Shown in pieces: positions 14,105 to 22,717 of a stretch of 22,746 nucleotides of DNA. Below the pieces are notes generated by a model that was given only the letters and a program-made list of their open reading frames with translations, did no database searches and was not told the DNA's origin. Made by a program: the position numbers and the translations under genes. Position 1 is the stretch's first letter. The number at the start of each line of letters is the position of its first letter. This stretch comes from JANQTF01 sp036835375 (GTDB lineage: Bacteria; Bacteroidota; Bacteroidia; J057), in NCBI GenBank assembly GCA_036835375.1, contig DAITMB010000084.1, positions 1 through 22,746 of the forward strand, written 5' to 3'.

Positions 14105-14367
14105 ACTCATCCTGCTTTGTCTGGAGAGAAGACTGGTGATGTCCTTATACGAAACAGTGGGCTTCAGGTACTGCTGTCGAATCATTGTACGAGATGCCAT
14201 TCCTGCTTGGTTCCTTGAGAATCTACAAGTGAGGGTTTCTATGAAAACAATGTCGCATATCCGCGCTGGATTTGCAACGGAGGAAAAACTTGCAGCCACT
14301 TTCTGTAAAATCAATCCCCTCACGACAGCCCTTTTTTGTTGAAAAGCCAGCCCCGATAAATGAAAAA

Positions 14368-14391
14368 CCCCGAAGGAAGACTCCTTCGGGG
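14368..14391 (-). terminator. Intrinsic terminator of the transketolase gene
   Basis: CCCCGAAGGA (14368-14377) and TCCTTCGGGG (14382-14391) form a perfect 10-bp GC-rich stem with a 4-base loop. On the minus strand it is followed by TTTTTC. It lies about 37 bases beyond the transketolase stop codon, as expected for a rho-independent terminator. Confidence 0.9.
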
Positions 14392-14427
14392 ACAATCAGT
14401 CGATTGACTAAACGTTCGACTCACGCC

Positions 14428-16491
14428 TTAGGAAAGGTTGGCGAGATATTCCTTGGCCTTTTGATAGACATTTTTGCCGGTATAACCGAGCTTCTCGTCA
14501 AGGACGGTGTAAGGCGCTGAGTAGCCAAAATGATTCAAGCCAATCACAGTTCCTTTGGTTCCCACCAGCCCGCGGAGGGTGACAGGCAATCCGGCAGTGA
14601 GCCCAAGGGCAGGCACCCCTTCTGGCAACACAGACTCCTGATAGGACTCGTCCTGCGCGCGGAAACGACCTTCAGAAATGGCCGATACAATCCGGACTTT
14701 CAGGCCATCTTCACGGAGAAGCTGTGCGCCCTCGATAAGGGTTGCGACTTCGGAGCCGTTACCTACCAGGATGAGGTCAGGCGTTCTGGCTGTATCTTCG
14801 ACAATGTAAGCTCCTTTTTCTGCCTTGGTGGCTTCGGTGTATCGGTCGCCGGAAGCAGCAGGAAGATCTTTGATGTTTTGGCGGGACAGGATGAGGCCGC
14901 TAGGCGTTTTGGTGTTCTCAAAAGCCATCTTCCATGCAATGGTCGTCTCAATCGTATCGGCTGGGCGCAGAACAAGGAAGCTGCTGTTTCCGGAGTGATT
15001 GTGAAGCTGCTCCAGTAAGCGAACTTGTGCTTCTTGCTCCACCGGTTGGTGGGTAGGGCCATCTTCTCCTACGCGGAAGGCGTCGTGTGTCCAGATGAAA
15101 ATCACGGGTTGCTCCATCAAGGCGGCGAGGCGCAAGGTGGGCTTCATAAAGTCGGAAAACACAAAGAAGGTCGCGCAGGCAGGGATCAATCCACCGTGTA
15201 GAGACATACCCACACAAAGCGCTGCCATGGTAAGTTCAGATACGCCTGCTTGCAGGAAAGCTCCGGAGAAATCTCCTTTTTTGAAAATGGTGGTTTTCTT
15301 GAGGAATGCATCGGTCTTGTCGGAGTTGGACAAGTCAGCGGAAGCCACGATGAGGTTGTCCACATGATCGGCAAGGTAGGCCAGCACGGTTCCAGAGGCG
15401 TTGCGGGTGGCATTGTTGGCTTTTTGCTCAATGGCTTTCCAATCAATGTTGGGGCGATTGCCGTCGAACCACTGTTCCATTTTTTGAGCAAGCTCCGGAT
15501 GCTCTTTGGCCCACTGCTCTTGGCGCTCAACCCGGGTAGCGATCTTTTTGCGGAGCCTGTTCTTGACCTCAGCGTAATGCGCTTCTACCTCTGGGAAAAT
15601 GACAAAGGGTTGGTCAGGATCTCCGCCCAAGGCCTTGATGGTGTCCACATAGGATGCGCCTGCGTGGCTCAGTGGTTGGCCATGGGTAGAGACTTGCCCT
15701 TCAAAGGAAGTGCCGTCTGCTTTGATGGCGCCTTTGCCCATCACGGTCTTGCCAATGATGAGAGAAGGCTTGTCCGTCTCTTCTCTCGCTGCATCAAGGG
15801 CCTTGCGAATCTGCTGGTGGTCGTTGCCATCGATGGTTTGCACATGCCAGCCCCATGCCTCATATTTCTTGGCGGTGTCTTCATTCATCACATCCGACAC
15901 CACAGAAGAAAGCTGGATGTCGTTGGAATCATAGAACATAGTGATGTGACCCAGGCCAAGAAAACCTGCGATGCGTCCCGCTCCTTGGGAGATTTCCTCC
16001 TGGATACCGCCGTCGGAGATGTAGATGTAGGTGTGGTGTGCTGTCCATTCGCCCAAACGATTGGCTAAAATGCGCTCCGCAATGGCTGCGCCAATACCGA
16101 AGGCATGGCCTTGGCCCAAAGGACCAGAGGTATTTTCTACGCCACGGCCCAAATCGCGCTCTGGGTGTCCTGGGGTCGTGCTCCCCCACTGGCGAAAATC
16201 GGCTAAGTCCGCCATGGTGTAATGGCCCAATAGCGAAAGCTGTGCGTAGAGCATGGGCGACATGTGGCCCGGATCAAGGAAAAATCGATCCCGGAAGGGC
16301 CAGGCAGGATTGTCGGGATCATTTTCCAGGTACTCAGAAAACAGGATGTGGATAAAGTCTGCGCCGCCCATGGCTCCTCCGGGGTGACCAGAGTTGGCTT
16401 TTTCGACCATGGCGGCGGCTAGGAGACGAATGTTATCGGCGGCAAGTGCAGAAACGGTGGCATCTGGCTGGATAGTGGTGTGTGCAGACAT
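14428..16491 (-). CDS. tkt: Transketolase
   Basis: A 687-residue thiamine-diphosphate enzyme of the pentose phosphate pathway and of carbon rearrangement; it transfers two-carbon ketol units between sugar phosphates in the cytosol. Family signatures: KANSGHPGGAMGGADF near the N-terminus with the conserved His36, DPGHMSPMLY, GRGVENTSGPLGQG (123-128 GPLGQG), the ThDP/metal segment ISDGGIQEEISQGAG with Asn190 in FYDSNDIQLS, THGQPLSHAG, and the pyrimidine-domain segment THDAFRVGEDGPTHQPVEQ. The usual GDG of the metal site is SDG here, a form that I associate with Bacteroidota transketolases. The length is slightly above E. coli TktA (663). It stands alone, with its own terminator, and diverges from the kelch protein gene. 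Confidence 0.95.
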   Translation of the reverse strand: MSAHTTIQPDATVSALAADNIRLLAAAMVEKANSGHPGGAMGGADFIHILFSEYLENDPDNPAWPFRDRFFLDPGHMSPMLYAQLSLLGHYTMADLADFRQWGSTTPGHPERDLGRGVENTSGPLGQGHAFGIGAAIAERILANRLGEWTAHHTYIYISDGGIQEEISQGAGRIAGFLGLGHITMFYDSNDIQLSSVVSDVMNEDTAKKYEAWGWHVQTIDGNDHQQIRKALDAAREETDKPSLIIGKTVMGKGAIKADGTSFEGQVSTHGQPLSHAGASYVDTIKALGGDPDQPFVIFPEVEAHYAEVKNRLRKKIATRVERQEQWAKEHPELAQKMEQWFDGNRPNIDWKAIEQKANNATRNASGTVLAYLADHVDNLIVASADLSNSDKTDAFLKKTTIFKKGDFSGAFLQAGVSELTMAALCVGMSLHGGLIPACATFFVFSDFMKPTLRLAALMEQPVIFIWTHDAFRVGEDGPTHQPVEQEAQVRLLEQLHNHSGNSSFLVLRPADTIETTIAWKMAFENTKTPSGLILSRQNIKDLPAASGDRYTEATKAEKGAYIVEDTARTPDLILVGNGSEVATLIEGAQLLREDGLKVRIVSAISEGRFRAQDESYQESVLPEGVPALGLTAGLPVTLRGLVGTKGTVIGLNHFGYSAPYTVLDEKLGYTGKNVYQKAKEYLANLS

Positions 16492-16876
16492 GAGATGAAT
16501 CTCTATTTAATTCAAAAAAATGGCAATGGGACTTTGGGGATGATGGGGGTGATGATGAAAAGAACTTGAGTGACCCTCCTCTCTCGCCTGCAAAATAAAC
16601 AATCATTGGCAGCAATTTCATTCTTGTAGTGCGAATGATATAGTCATTCTGCGAGAAATGTGCTACACGTGACGCCTGGAATTCTCCTCACAAGGCCGTT
16701 TTTTTCATTTGGGGATTTTTTGCACAAACTTCTAGAGAAATATGGAATTCTATAAATCTTTTTTGACAGTGTACGCGAAAGTTTATATTTTTTTGTGTTA
16801 AAGTACAAATGACATAATAGGATATGACTTAAATTTCACACATGATCATTAATCACTCATTATACCTTTCTTATTT
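16492..16876. other. Divergent promoter region between transketolase and kelch protein genes
   Basis: 385 bases without a gene. The left part is rich in TGATGGGGG/TGATGATGA-like purine tracts on the plus strand, probably transketolase leader; the right part is strongly AT-rich. I see no hairpin with a U-run and no supported small ORF. It should contain the two divergent promoters. Confidence 0.5.
16763..16791 (+). promoter_or_regulatory. Possible promoter of the kelch protein gene
   Basis: TTGACA at 16763-16768 and TATATTTT at 16784-16791 are spaced much like the Bacteroidota -33 (TTG) and -7 (TAnnTTTG) boxes; the last base of the -7 box deviates. It lies about 85 bases upstream of the GTG start in an AT-rich region. 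It is only a pattern match. Confidence 0.3.
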
Positions 16877-18451
16877 GTGAAAAATCTACTTTTCCCTTTC
16901 TTGCTTGTTTTTTGCATCTGTCCGTCGCTGCTCCTGGCCCAATGGCTTCCAGGTTATGCGACCTATGATCCTGCGTTCAACACCGGCTATGTCCGTCACG
17001 AATGCAGCGCGATTGCTGTCACCATTGATAGCCAACGCTTGTGCGTTCTCCTTGGTGGGCGTGGAGGAGCTGGCAATACGGCCAAGCGACGTCCTATTCT
17101 ATATGATTTTGATCAAAATACCCTTACCATGGGGAAAAACTTCAACGATCAAATTCATCATTTCCAGGCAGCCTTGTGGAGAGACTCTGTCATTGTGCTG
17201 GGAATGGCCTACCGGAATGGATATCCCAACGAAATTCCTTATGATCATCTTTACCTTTACTACGTCAAAAGCGACACGTGGGTACAGCAAGATACTATCC
17301 CTACGGCACGTAAGCGGGGGTCGGCCCAATGTGTCGTAATCGGAGATGAAGCCTACTTCTTCAATGGAATCACAGATGGCCACAACACGGGCTACGTCAA
17401 TTGGACAGATCGTTACGATTTCGTCACGGGTGTGTGGGATACCTTAGCCCCTTCCCCTCACGCACGTGATCATGCCATCGCACTTTTGGAAGGGAGCAAA
17501 GTCTATATTGTAGGGGGAAGAAACTCTGTGCAAGGTGCCGCGCTAGGAACTCCCAGACCTGAAATTGATGTCTATGATATTCCTACAAATACCTGGACCA
17601 CCCTTCCTGCAACCGCAAACCTCCAAGATGTTCGCGGCGGAATCATGGGGGTCATCGGGACAAATGATTTCGGCAACAAACAGATCAACGTCTGGGGAGG
17701 GGAACTGCCTGGCGACACGCAGATTTCAGGTGCAGGACTTGATCTCAGTACGCTCACTTGGTTCAGCTTGCCTGATTTGGTAGCGCCTGTGCACGCTTCT
17801 GGTATTTGCCAGATGGCTGACGATACCCTGGTCATGATGGCGGGCGCTGTCAGGACGGGAGCCGCGAATACAGAATATCTGGTCACAACGCCTTCCTATG
17901 TGCAGATCTACCGCGGTAGGCCGACGGTGCTTTCTGCCGATTGGATGCATTGGGAAGTGCGCTTGACAGAAAGAGGTTTTGCTGAGTTGATATGGTCATT
18001 GCAAGGGGAAAGAGAAGGGGTTTTTACTTATGAAAGACGTATTCGCATGGAAGAATGGCAGGAACTGGGGCAGCGTGCTGTGACAATGTTAGGATTGTTT
18101 TCGGGTTCCTTTATTGATAGCAGCAGGGTTTCACCAGGCACCGCCTTGCAGTATCGGGTTCGTTTTCGATCATTAACTGGTGAGGAGACGATGTCTCCGG
18201 TGTTGTCTGTGGTCGCGCGCAGGGGCGCCATTGCCTATCCTAATCCTCTGCCAAAGGAAAACCGTACCTTGTTTTTTCCCAAAGGCTCATCGTATCACGT
18301 GATGCTTCGAAGCATGCAAGGCCAGCTTATCGCGTCATCTACCGTCTCAGATTCCTGGCAGCTCCCCGAATCGCTCGCCTCTGGGCGTTATTTGCTACAG
18401 GTCGCTGAAAATGAGGGCTACGTGCAACAGATATTGCTCGATATTGAATGA
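16877..18451 (+). CDS. Kelch-repeat protein secreted by T9SS
   Basis: A 524-residue exported protein starting with GTG. The signal peptide (residues 1-21, KNLLFPFLLVFCICPSLLLA then QW) supports this start. Residues about 30-340 hold kelch-type beta-propeller blades: LCVLLGGRGG, KRRPILYDF, EAYFFNGI, WTDRYDFVTGVWDTL, KVYIVGGRN, EIDVYDIPTNTWTTLP and INVWGGEL. Blades alternate GG turns with Tyr/Trp pairs, which is the kelch pattern. After a fibronectin-III-like stretch (about 355-450), the C-terminus is a T9SS sorting domain: AYPNPLPKENRTLFFP, VMLRSMQGQLI, ASGRYLLQVAENEG and the final VQQILLDIE. The protein should therefore reach the cell surface or medium. Kelch propellers bind proteins or carbohydrates; the ligand is unknown. 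It is monocistronic and converges with the coiled-coil lipoprotein gene. Confidence 0.88.
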   Translation: MKNLLFPFLLVFCICPSLLLAQWLPGYATYDPAFNTGYVRHECSAIAVTIDSQRLCVLLGGRGGAGNTAKRRPILYDFDQNTLTMGKNFNDQIHHFQAALWRDSVIVLGMAYRNGYPNEIPYDHLYLYYVKSDTWVQQDTIPTARKRGSAQCVVIGDEAYFFNGITDGHNTGYVNWTDRYDFVTGVWDTLAPSPHARDHAIALLEGSKVYIVGGRNSVQGAALGTPRPEIDVYDIPTNTWTTLPATANLQDVRGGIMGVIGTNDFGNKQINVWGGELPGDTQISGAGLDLSTLTWFSLPDLVAPVHASGICQMADDTLVMMAGAVRTGAANTEYLVTTPSYVQIYRGRPTVLSADWMHWEVRLTERGFAELIWSLQGEREGVFTYERRIRMEEWQELGQRAVTMLGLFSGSFIDSSRVSPGTALQYRVRFRSLTGEETMSPVLSVVARRGAIAYPNPLPKENRTLFFPKGSSYHVMLRSMQGQLIASSTVSDSWQLPESLASGRYLLQVAENEGYVQQILLDIE

Positions 18452-18536
18452 GCAACGAATGAATTTCTTGCCGCGAAGCCCCTGCCCATGAGATGTGATG
18501 AAGGTGGAGCGAATACGGGGTGATCGAAAACCAAAA

Positions 18537-18561
18537 ACCCATTCCTACGAGAGGAATGGGT
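18537..18561 (-). terminator. Intrinsic terminator downstream of the coiled-coil lipoprotein gene
   Basis: ACCCATTCCT (18537-18546) and AGGAATGGGT (18552-18561) form a perfect 10-bp stem with a 5-base loop; on the minus strand TTTTTGG follows. It lies about 110 bases beyond the minus-strand stop codon. The plus-strand kelch gene ends before it, but no U-run follows on the plus strand. Confidence 0.75.
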
Positions 18562-18620
18562 CCGAGAGAGGCAAATAAAACGTTGTTGGGATTTGAGTCG
18601 TGAGGCAGGGGCTGAAAATG

Positions 18621-18657
18621 ATCAGGGACCAGCACACCTTGTGTGCCGATCCCTTGA
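18621..18657 (-). other. Imperfect hairpin right after the coiled-coil lipoprotein gene
   Basis: GGGA and GCACAC pair with GTGTGC and TCCC around a 3-base loop, with a 3-base internal mismatch, and the outer ATCA/TGAT also pair. On the minus strand it starts about 15 bases after the stop and is followed by CATTTTC. It may be a weak terminator or a 3'-end stabilising hairpin ahead of the stronger terminator at 18537-18561. Confidence 0.4.
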
Positions 18658-18671
18658 TTCCCCCATTGATC

Positions 18672-19592
18672 CTAATCTGTCAACACGACGAGGTACTTAG
18701 ATACTCCCCAGAATTTCTTGGGATCTAGTATCTCGAGGCTGGTTATCTTTTTGTCATCTTCATTCAACAAGTAAGAGTCAGTAGGATGATAAGTCACCAA
18801 ACTCACTTTCTTGTTGTCGAAGTTGATTTTGCTCGTTTGTGTAATGTCCACCTGAGTGAAAGCATCGTGGTTGAAATCTGAGCGCAAAACTTTGCTTGCA
18901 CCGATCCCGATGAAACCACCTTCACTGGTAATCACGTTTTGATCTTTCAAGTCTTTGGCTGTGCCAGTGACATAAAACCCTTGGTTGAGTGCACTGGTTT
19001 GAATGTTGATCAGTCCTTCCTGATCTGCAATTGTGCTATCTTGTGCAGAGAGGCGCATTTGCTGATTAGAGGTGAGATACACCAACTGTTCTTGTTGATA
19101 ATTCATCGTATCGAGACGCCTTTCGAGAGATTCAGCAGTAAAATTCATTTCTACCAACTGCTCTTTCAGCGCTACGATCTCATTACTTTTTTCAACCAAC
19201 TGTGTCTCCATTCTGCTGATCAAACGGCGAAGCTGAGCTTGATCTCCAGAAGTGCGATCAAGGCGGCTGTTGAGATCATCAATGATGGTCTTGTTTTGTG
19301 AAAGGAGGTCGTTGATTTTGGAGATGTCATCAAGGATCTTCTCTTTCGAGTCACCCTGAGATTCCGTGTCGTATGTACGATCGGTGATAATGTTTTCGCG
19401 AGACTTGATGGCTTCCAGGTTTTCTTCAAAAGTGTTGAAAGCGCTCATGTAATTGTTCAAAATAGAATCTTGAACGGCTTGAGATTGCGTGAGCATTTTA
19501 TTCTGATTCTCTAGTCTCTTGATCTCATCTCCGTTACAAGAACTAAAGATGATCGACGTTGAAAACAGAAGGAGAATGATAGGCGATTTCAT
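18672..19592 (-). CDS. Coiled-coil lipoprotein, Cbp1-like family
   Basis: A 306-residue protein from ATG 19592, chosen because it places a lipoprotein signal (MKSPIILLLFSTSIIFSSC) at the N-terminus; the open frame extends 18 codons further without a signal. After the lipidated Cys, residues about 23-210 are a long coiled coil rich in Glu, Gln, Asn and Leu with heptad-like spacing (IKRLENQNKMLTQSQ; LRRLISRMETQLVEKSNEIV; LKEQLVEMN). The C-terminal 95 residues form a compact domain: FYVTGTAKDLKDQNVIT, GGFIGIGASKVLRSDFN, FTQVDITQTSKI, LVTYHPTDSYLL and ILDPKKFWGVSKYLVVL. I recall this C-terminal pattern from Bacteroidota proteins annotated as Cbp1-family collagen-binding adhesins; that name is carried by homology and adhesion is not shown here. 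It is monocistronic, with a terminator downstream. Confidence 0.8.
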   Translation of the reverse strand: MKSPIILLLFSTSIIFSSCNGDEIKRLENQNKMLTQSQAVQDSILNNYMSAFNTFEENLEAIKSRENIITDRTYDTESQGDSKEKILDDISKINDLLSQNKTIIDDLNSRLDRTSGDQAQLRRLISRMETQLVEKSNEIVALKEQLVEMNFTAESLERRLDTMNYQQEQLVYLTSNQQMRLSAQDSTIADQEGLINIQTSALNQGFYVTGTAKDLKDQNVITSEGGFIGIGASKVLRSDFNHDAFTQVDITQTSKINFDNKKVSLVTYHPTDSYLLNEDDKKITSLEILDPKKFWGVSKYLVVLTD

Positions 19593-19819
19593 GACGAAAA
19601 TAAATTTTGGTGGGGGTAGTTGACTGATACGCTTGACTATAGACAAATCCCATTCCTCAAGACGATGCCAGTGTTAAGTATTTGATAATGAATGGACTGG
19701 GTATTTTCTAATTTAGGAAATCTCTCTCTATTTGAGAAAGTGGGCTCCATACTGAGAAAATTGTTGGATAAAGTCCTGAAGCAGCCTTTGGTATAAGACC
19801 AATCGCAACAAAAAAGAAC

Positions 19820-19996
19820 ATGCTTTCATGGCAACAGGCTTTCCGTGCAGGCCAGGCTCCATTTGATCTCAGAAATCATTCGAGCTTGTGCGAAAAGTCA
19901 TCTTTTAAGCACCTCATTTCAGTGATATTGAAGGTCATTCTAATTGGATCACTTTCGATCCAAGGCCTACTTCACAATTTTATTCATTACAAATGA
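19820..19996 (+). CDS. Candidate small membrane protein overlapping the kinase start
   Basis: A 58-codon open frame from ATG 19820 to TGA 19994-19996. Its stop overlaps the kinase ATG at 19993 as ATGA, the classic arrangement for translational coupling. The N-terminal half is polar (MLSWQQAFRAGQAPFDLRNH); residues about 32-50 are hydrophobic (HLISVILKVILIGSLSIQGL), enough for one membrane helix. I recognise no family. It could equally be a chance frame in the leader of the kinase gene, where the palindrome at 19944-19963 also lies. The rest of the gap, 19593-19819, shows no gene. Confidence 0.3.
   Translation: MLSWQQAFRAGQAPFDLRNHSSLCEKSSFKHLISVILKVILIGSLSIQGLLHNFIHYK
19944..19963 (+). promoter_or_regulatory. 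Palindrome upstream of the P-loop kinase gene
   Basis: TTGGATC and GATCCAA are exact inverted repeats separated by six bases, about 30 bases before the kinase ATG. It has the size of a dimeric repressor site or a small leader hairpin. No U-run follows. It lies inside the candidate 58-codon ORF, so only one of the two readings may be meaningful. Confidence 0.3.
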
Positions 19997-20532
19997 TATG
20001 GCAATCTCACTGGGTAATGATCGTCATGGGCCTACCTGGCACAGGTAAGAGCACCTTGGCCAGCGCGCTTGCTGCACGTCTGGAGTTGCCCGTGCTTCGA
20101 ACCGACGAAGTAAGGGAAGAGATGGCGCTGCGCGGGCAGTATGACCTGGACTCGAGACGGCTAGTCTATCGCGAAGTCGAATCGCGGCTCCTATCCACCT
20201 TACAGATGAAAGGTCCTGTGATTCTGGACGCGACTTTCTCGGAGCCTGTGTGGCAGGTGGAAATGCAGCAGTTGCTGGTCAGGCACGGGATACACCCGAT
20301 TTGGATCATGTGCACAGCTTCGGACGAAGTGATTCAAGAAAGACTCGCCATGAAAAGGGAGCTTTCAGATGCAGATGAGGCCACCCATCGACATCTCGCC
20401 CAGTCATTCATGCCACCGGACGTCCCTCATACTGTGGTGGACACCTCTGTCAAAAAGGTAGAGGAATTGGTTGAGCTGGTGCTCTTTTGGATCGGAAGAA
20501 TTCCTGAGATCAATGCTCCACATCATCCCTAA
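19993..20532 (+). CDS. P-loop kinase (AAA_33 type)
   Basis: A 179-residue cytosolic protein with a Walker A motif GLPGTGKST (13-21) near the N-terminus, then LPVLRTDEVREEM, the strand VILDATFSEPVW as the Walker-B-like or substrate region, a lid-like RLAMKRELSDADEA, and a C-terminal helix. This is the layout of small nucleotide-kinase-like proteins (AAA_33, related to zeta toxin and gluconate kinase folds), which phosphorylate a small molecule with ATP. The next gene starts 4 bp after its stop and encodes an aminoglycoside-phosphotransferase-like kinase; in many bacteria these two domains form one bifunctional protein, with the order reversed. The substrate is unknown. There is no antitoxin-like partner, so a zeta toxin reading is unlikely. 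Confidence 0.85.
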   Translation: MIWQSHWVMIVMGLPGTGKSTLASALAARLELPVLRTDEVREEMALRGQYDLDSRRLVYREVESRLLSTLQMKGPVILDATFSEPVWQVEMQQLLVRHGIHPIWIMCTASDEVIQERLAMKRELSDADEATHRHLAQSFMPPDVPHTVVDTSVKKVEELVELVLFWIGRIPEINAPHHP

Positions 20533-20536
20533 TTGT

Positions 20537-21568
20537 ATGAACAGCAGTCAAATTGAAGCGTTGCGCATGGCGGGAACAGCCGACGAACCGGGCCCGCTGT
20601 CGATGGTGGAAACACACATATCGTGGATCCTCTTGGGCGAAAATCGGGTGTATAAATTGAAAAAGCCTGTGAAGTTTGACTGGCTGGATGCTACATCCTG
20701 CGAGGCGCGGCGCAGCTTGTGCGAACAAGAGAAGTTACTCAACAGCCGATTTTCGCCAGAAATGTATCTCGGTGTGGTGCCTGTCGTCGAAAATCAAGAC
20801 AAGCTAACCCTGGGGGAAGGTCCGGGCCAAGTCGTGGATTGGGCGGTAGTGATGCAGCGAATGGATACCAGCCTCCAGTTGGACTATCTGCTGCGCGTAG
20901 GCAAAGTGAAGCTGGCACAACTTGAAACATTAGCCGTTCAATTGGCAGCTTTTCATCAAAAAGCAGAGCGGTTGCTACACCCGATTTCCTGGCAGGAGAC
21001 CCAGCGTGGATTTGCAGATCTCTCCACTCTCATCGAAAGCCTAGAAATGCTGCCCTACTGGGAGGCATTGATTCGGGAGGCCATTAAATTCAGCGCTGAT
21101 TTTCTGGAAGAATACGCCGCTTGGTTTGAGCGGAGAGGTCGTCAAGGCTTTCGTCGGGACGTTCATGGCGATCTTCATGCCGGAAATGTGTTCCTCCTAC
21201 CTGACCCGGTGCTGTTTGACTGCTTAGAATTCAGCGACGACTTGCGACAAATTGATGTACTAGATGAAGTGGCGTTTCTCACAATGGACATGGAGTCCTA
21301 CCATCGTCCCGATTTGGCGGAAGGATTTCTAGAGTCGTATCTACAAGTAAATCCAGCGATGAAGCAGAAAGAAAAGCCTTTTTACCTCTTTTATCAAATG
21401 TATCGGGCAAATATCAGGGCCAAGGTACATGGGCTTCAATTGATGCAGGCTGGCTGGAATGATACCCAGCGGCGATTTCACCTCGACCGGATGGAGCGCT
21501 ACCTCACCGTGATGGAAAGCAAAGTCATAGCCCTGAAGCAGCTGACCAGCGTCCCGTTGACTTGGTAA
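20537..21568 (+). CDS. Aminoglycoside-phosphotransferase-like kinase
   Basis: A 343-residue protein from ATG 20537, chosen because it follows the upstream stop by 4 bp and removes a non-conserved extension running back into the kinase gene. It has a protein-kinase-like fold of the APH/choline kinase type: a nucleotide-binding lobe with ENRVYKLKKPVKFDWLD (the Lys-containing strand), the hinge VVMQRMD, the catalytic loop RRDVHGDLHAGNVFLL with Asp and Asn, and the metal-binding segment VLFDCLEFSDDLRQIDVLDE, in which Asp follows LF. The C-terminal helices include YQMYRANIRAKVHGL, which is seen in the APH half of bifunctional APH/ATP-binding proteins. These proteins are usually annotated after aminoglycoside resistance, but this subgroup has no shown drug substrate. 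It is cotranscribed with the P-loop kinase. Confidence 0.85.
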   Translation: MNSSQIEALRMAGTADEPGPLSMVETHISWILLGENRVYKLKKPVKFDWLDATSCEARRSLCEQEKLLNSRFSPEMYLGVVPVVENQDKLTLGEGPGQVVDWAVVMQRMDTSLQLDYLLRVGKVKLAQLETLAVQLAAFHQKAERLLHPISWQETQRGFADLSTLIESLEMLPYWEALIREAIKFSADFLEEYAAWFERRGRQGFRRDVHGDLHAGNVFLLPDPVLFDCLEFSDDLRQIDVLDEVAFLTMDMESYHRPDLAEGFLESYLQVNPAMKQKEKPFYLFYQMYRANIRAKVHGLQLMQAGWNDTQRRFHLDRMERYLTVMESKVIALKQLTSVPLTW

Positions 21569-21785
21569 ATTGACATGGAACCAAGCACAAATCTTCGTCG
21601 CTAGGATTTCTGTCCCAATTCCATTCTCCATTGTAAGTCTCAGCAGACAAGCAAATATACTTGGCTTGCTTGGTCGCTTTTGGCAACATCTAAGTCGTTC
21701 GTGACCAATGTGTTGTCTCTGTGACAGCCTCCCCGAGTCTTGTTATTCATGGTTGACTACTTATCTACTTCAAACATTAATACCT

Positions 21786-22676
21786 ATGCGAACCCTCCTC
21801 ATTCCCGTTGATTTTTCTTCTCATTCTGCCCAAGCGGCGCACTATGCCATCGCCTTAGCTAAGGATCTCGGTACTGATGTTCACCTGATTCACGTGAGCA
21901 GGTTACCCATACCGCCCATTCCAGCACCGATCTATGGAACCACCACCCCCTATCTCACGATGGAGCCAGCTGTGAAAGAGATGCGCCACGAGGCGAAGGA
22001 GTCTATGAGGTCCCTCGTCGCAGAACTTGATGTGGTGGCGCATCAAATAGGCTACAAAGGGCCTATTCTCCAGACGATTCTGGAAGGCGATCCCGTAGAG
22101 GAAATTCTACACTTCATCCAATCCCACACCCCCGACTGTCTGGTGATGGGAGTCGCACCTCGTAGCTCTCTCTACCGCATTTTTATCGGAAGCGTAGCAG
22201 GCAAATTGCTGCTTCAAGCGAGAATTCCCATCATCGCCATTCCTTCCGGCGCAGGGTATCAATCACCGAAAAAAATGGTGTTTGCCTCTGACTTCGATCC
22301 TCAGGATGCGGTCCTTCTGCGTAGGATACACATCATGCTGAAGCAATTGGTAGCAAGCTGGCAGATTGTTCATCTGACGGATGAAGTCGAAGACCAATTT
22401 TACGCAGATCGTGAAGCAGAGCTGGAGGATAAGTTGCGGGAGCGGCTCGGAGCGTTGCCCGGATCACCCAAAATGGACGTCAACGTTTTAACTGAAGGCC
22501 CACTTTTAGAAGTCATTGAGCAGTTTGCCAGAGAGCAACAGGCCGCCATGGTCACCTTCGTGACCCACCGCCGCAATCTTTTTTCCCGGCTGATCGATCC
22601 CAGCGTGTGTACCGAAGCCATGTTTCACATTCAGTTGCCCATGCTCTTTCTCCATTCAGAAGTTTGCACCGACTGA
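21786..22676 (+). CDS. Tandem universal stress protein (UspA family)
   Basis: A 296-residue cytosolic protein from ATG 21786; the upstream frame back to 21708 is Cys-rich and not conserved. The first Usp domain (about 1-155) begins MRTLLIPVDFSSHSAQAAHY, has DVHLIHV, and ends with LVMGVAPRSSLYRIFIGS and RIPIIAIP. The ATP-binding signature G-x2-G-x9-G-S/T is altered (the second Gly is Pro), so nucleotide binding is doubtful. The second domain (about 160-296) starts KKMVFASDFDPQDAVLLRRI and ends LPMLFLHSE, with THRRNLFSRLIDPSVCTEAM in place of the ATP loop, so it belongs to the non-ATP-binding kind. Tandem Usp proteins are common in Bacteroidota and act in stress survival through binding partners that are not predictable here. 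It is monocistronic. Confidence 0.9.
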   Translation: MRTLLIPVDFSSHSAQAAHYAIALAKDLGTDVHLIHVSRLPIPPIPAPIYGTTTPYLTMEPAVKEMRHEAKESMRSLVAELDVVAHQIGYKGPILQTILEGDPVEEILHFIQSHTPDCLVMGVAPRSSLYRIFIGSVAGKLLLQARIPIIAIPSGAGYQSPKKMVFASDFDPQDAVLLRRIHIMLKQLVASWQIVHLTDEVEDQFYADREAELEDKLRERLGALPGSPKMDVNVLTEGPLLEVIEQFAREQQAAMVTFVTHRRNLFSRLIDPSVCTEAMFHIQLPMLFLHSEVCTD

Positions 22677-22689
22677 ACCCAGTTGTCGT

Positions 22690-22717
22690 CCCAACTCCCA
22701 ACTCTCAACTCTCAACT
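22690..22717. repeat. Four tandem heptamers downstream of the Usp gene
   Basis: CCCAACT, CCCAACT, CTCAACT, CTCAACT run head to tail. Read on the minus strand they are AGTTGAG/AGTTGGG units, which share the GTTGA core of the repeats at 10369-10441. They start about 13 bases after the Usp stop codon. Confidence 0.8.

Noticed and set aside
19993..20532. Zeta-toxin module
   Set aside because: The P-loop protein resembles small kinases in general, has no epsilon-like antitoxin, and pairs with an APH-like gene.
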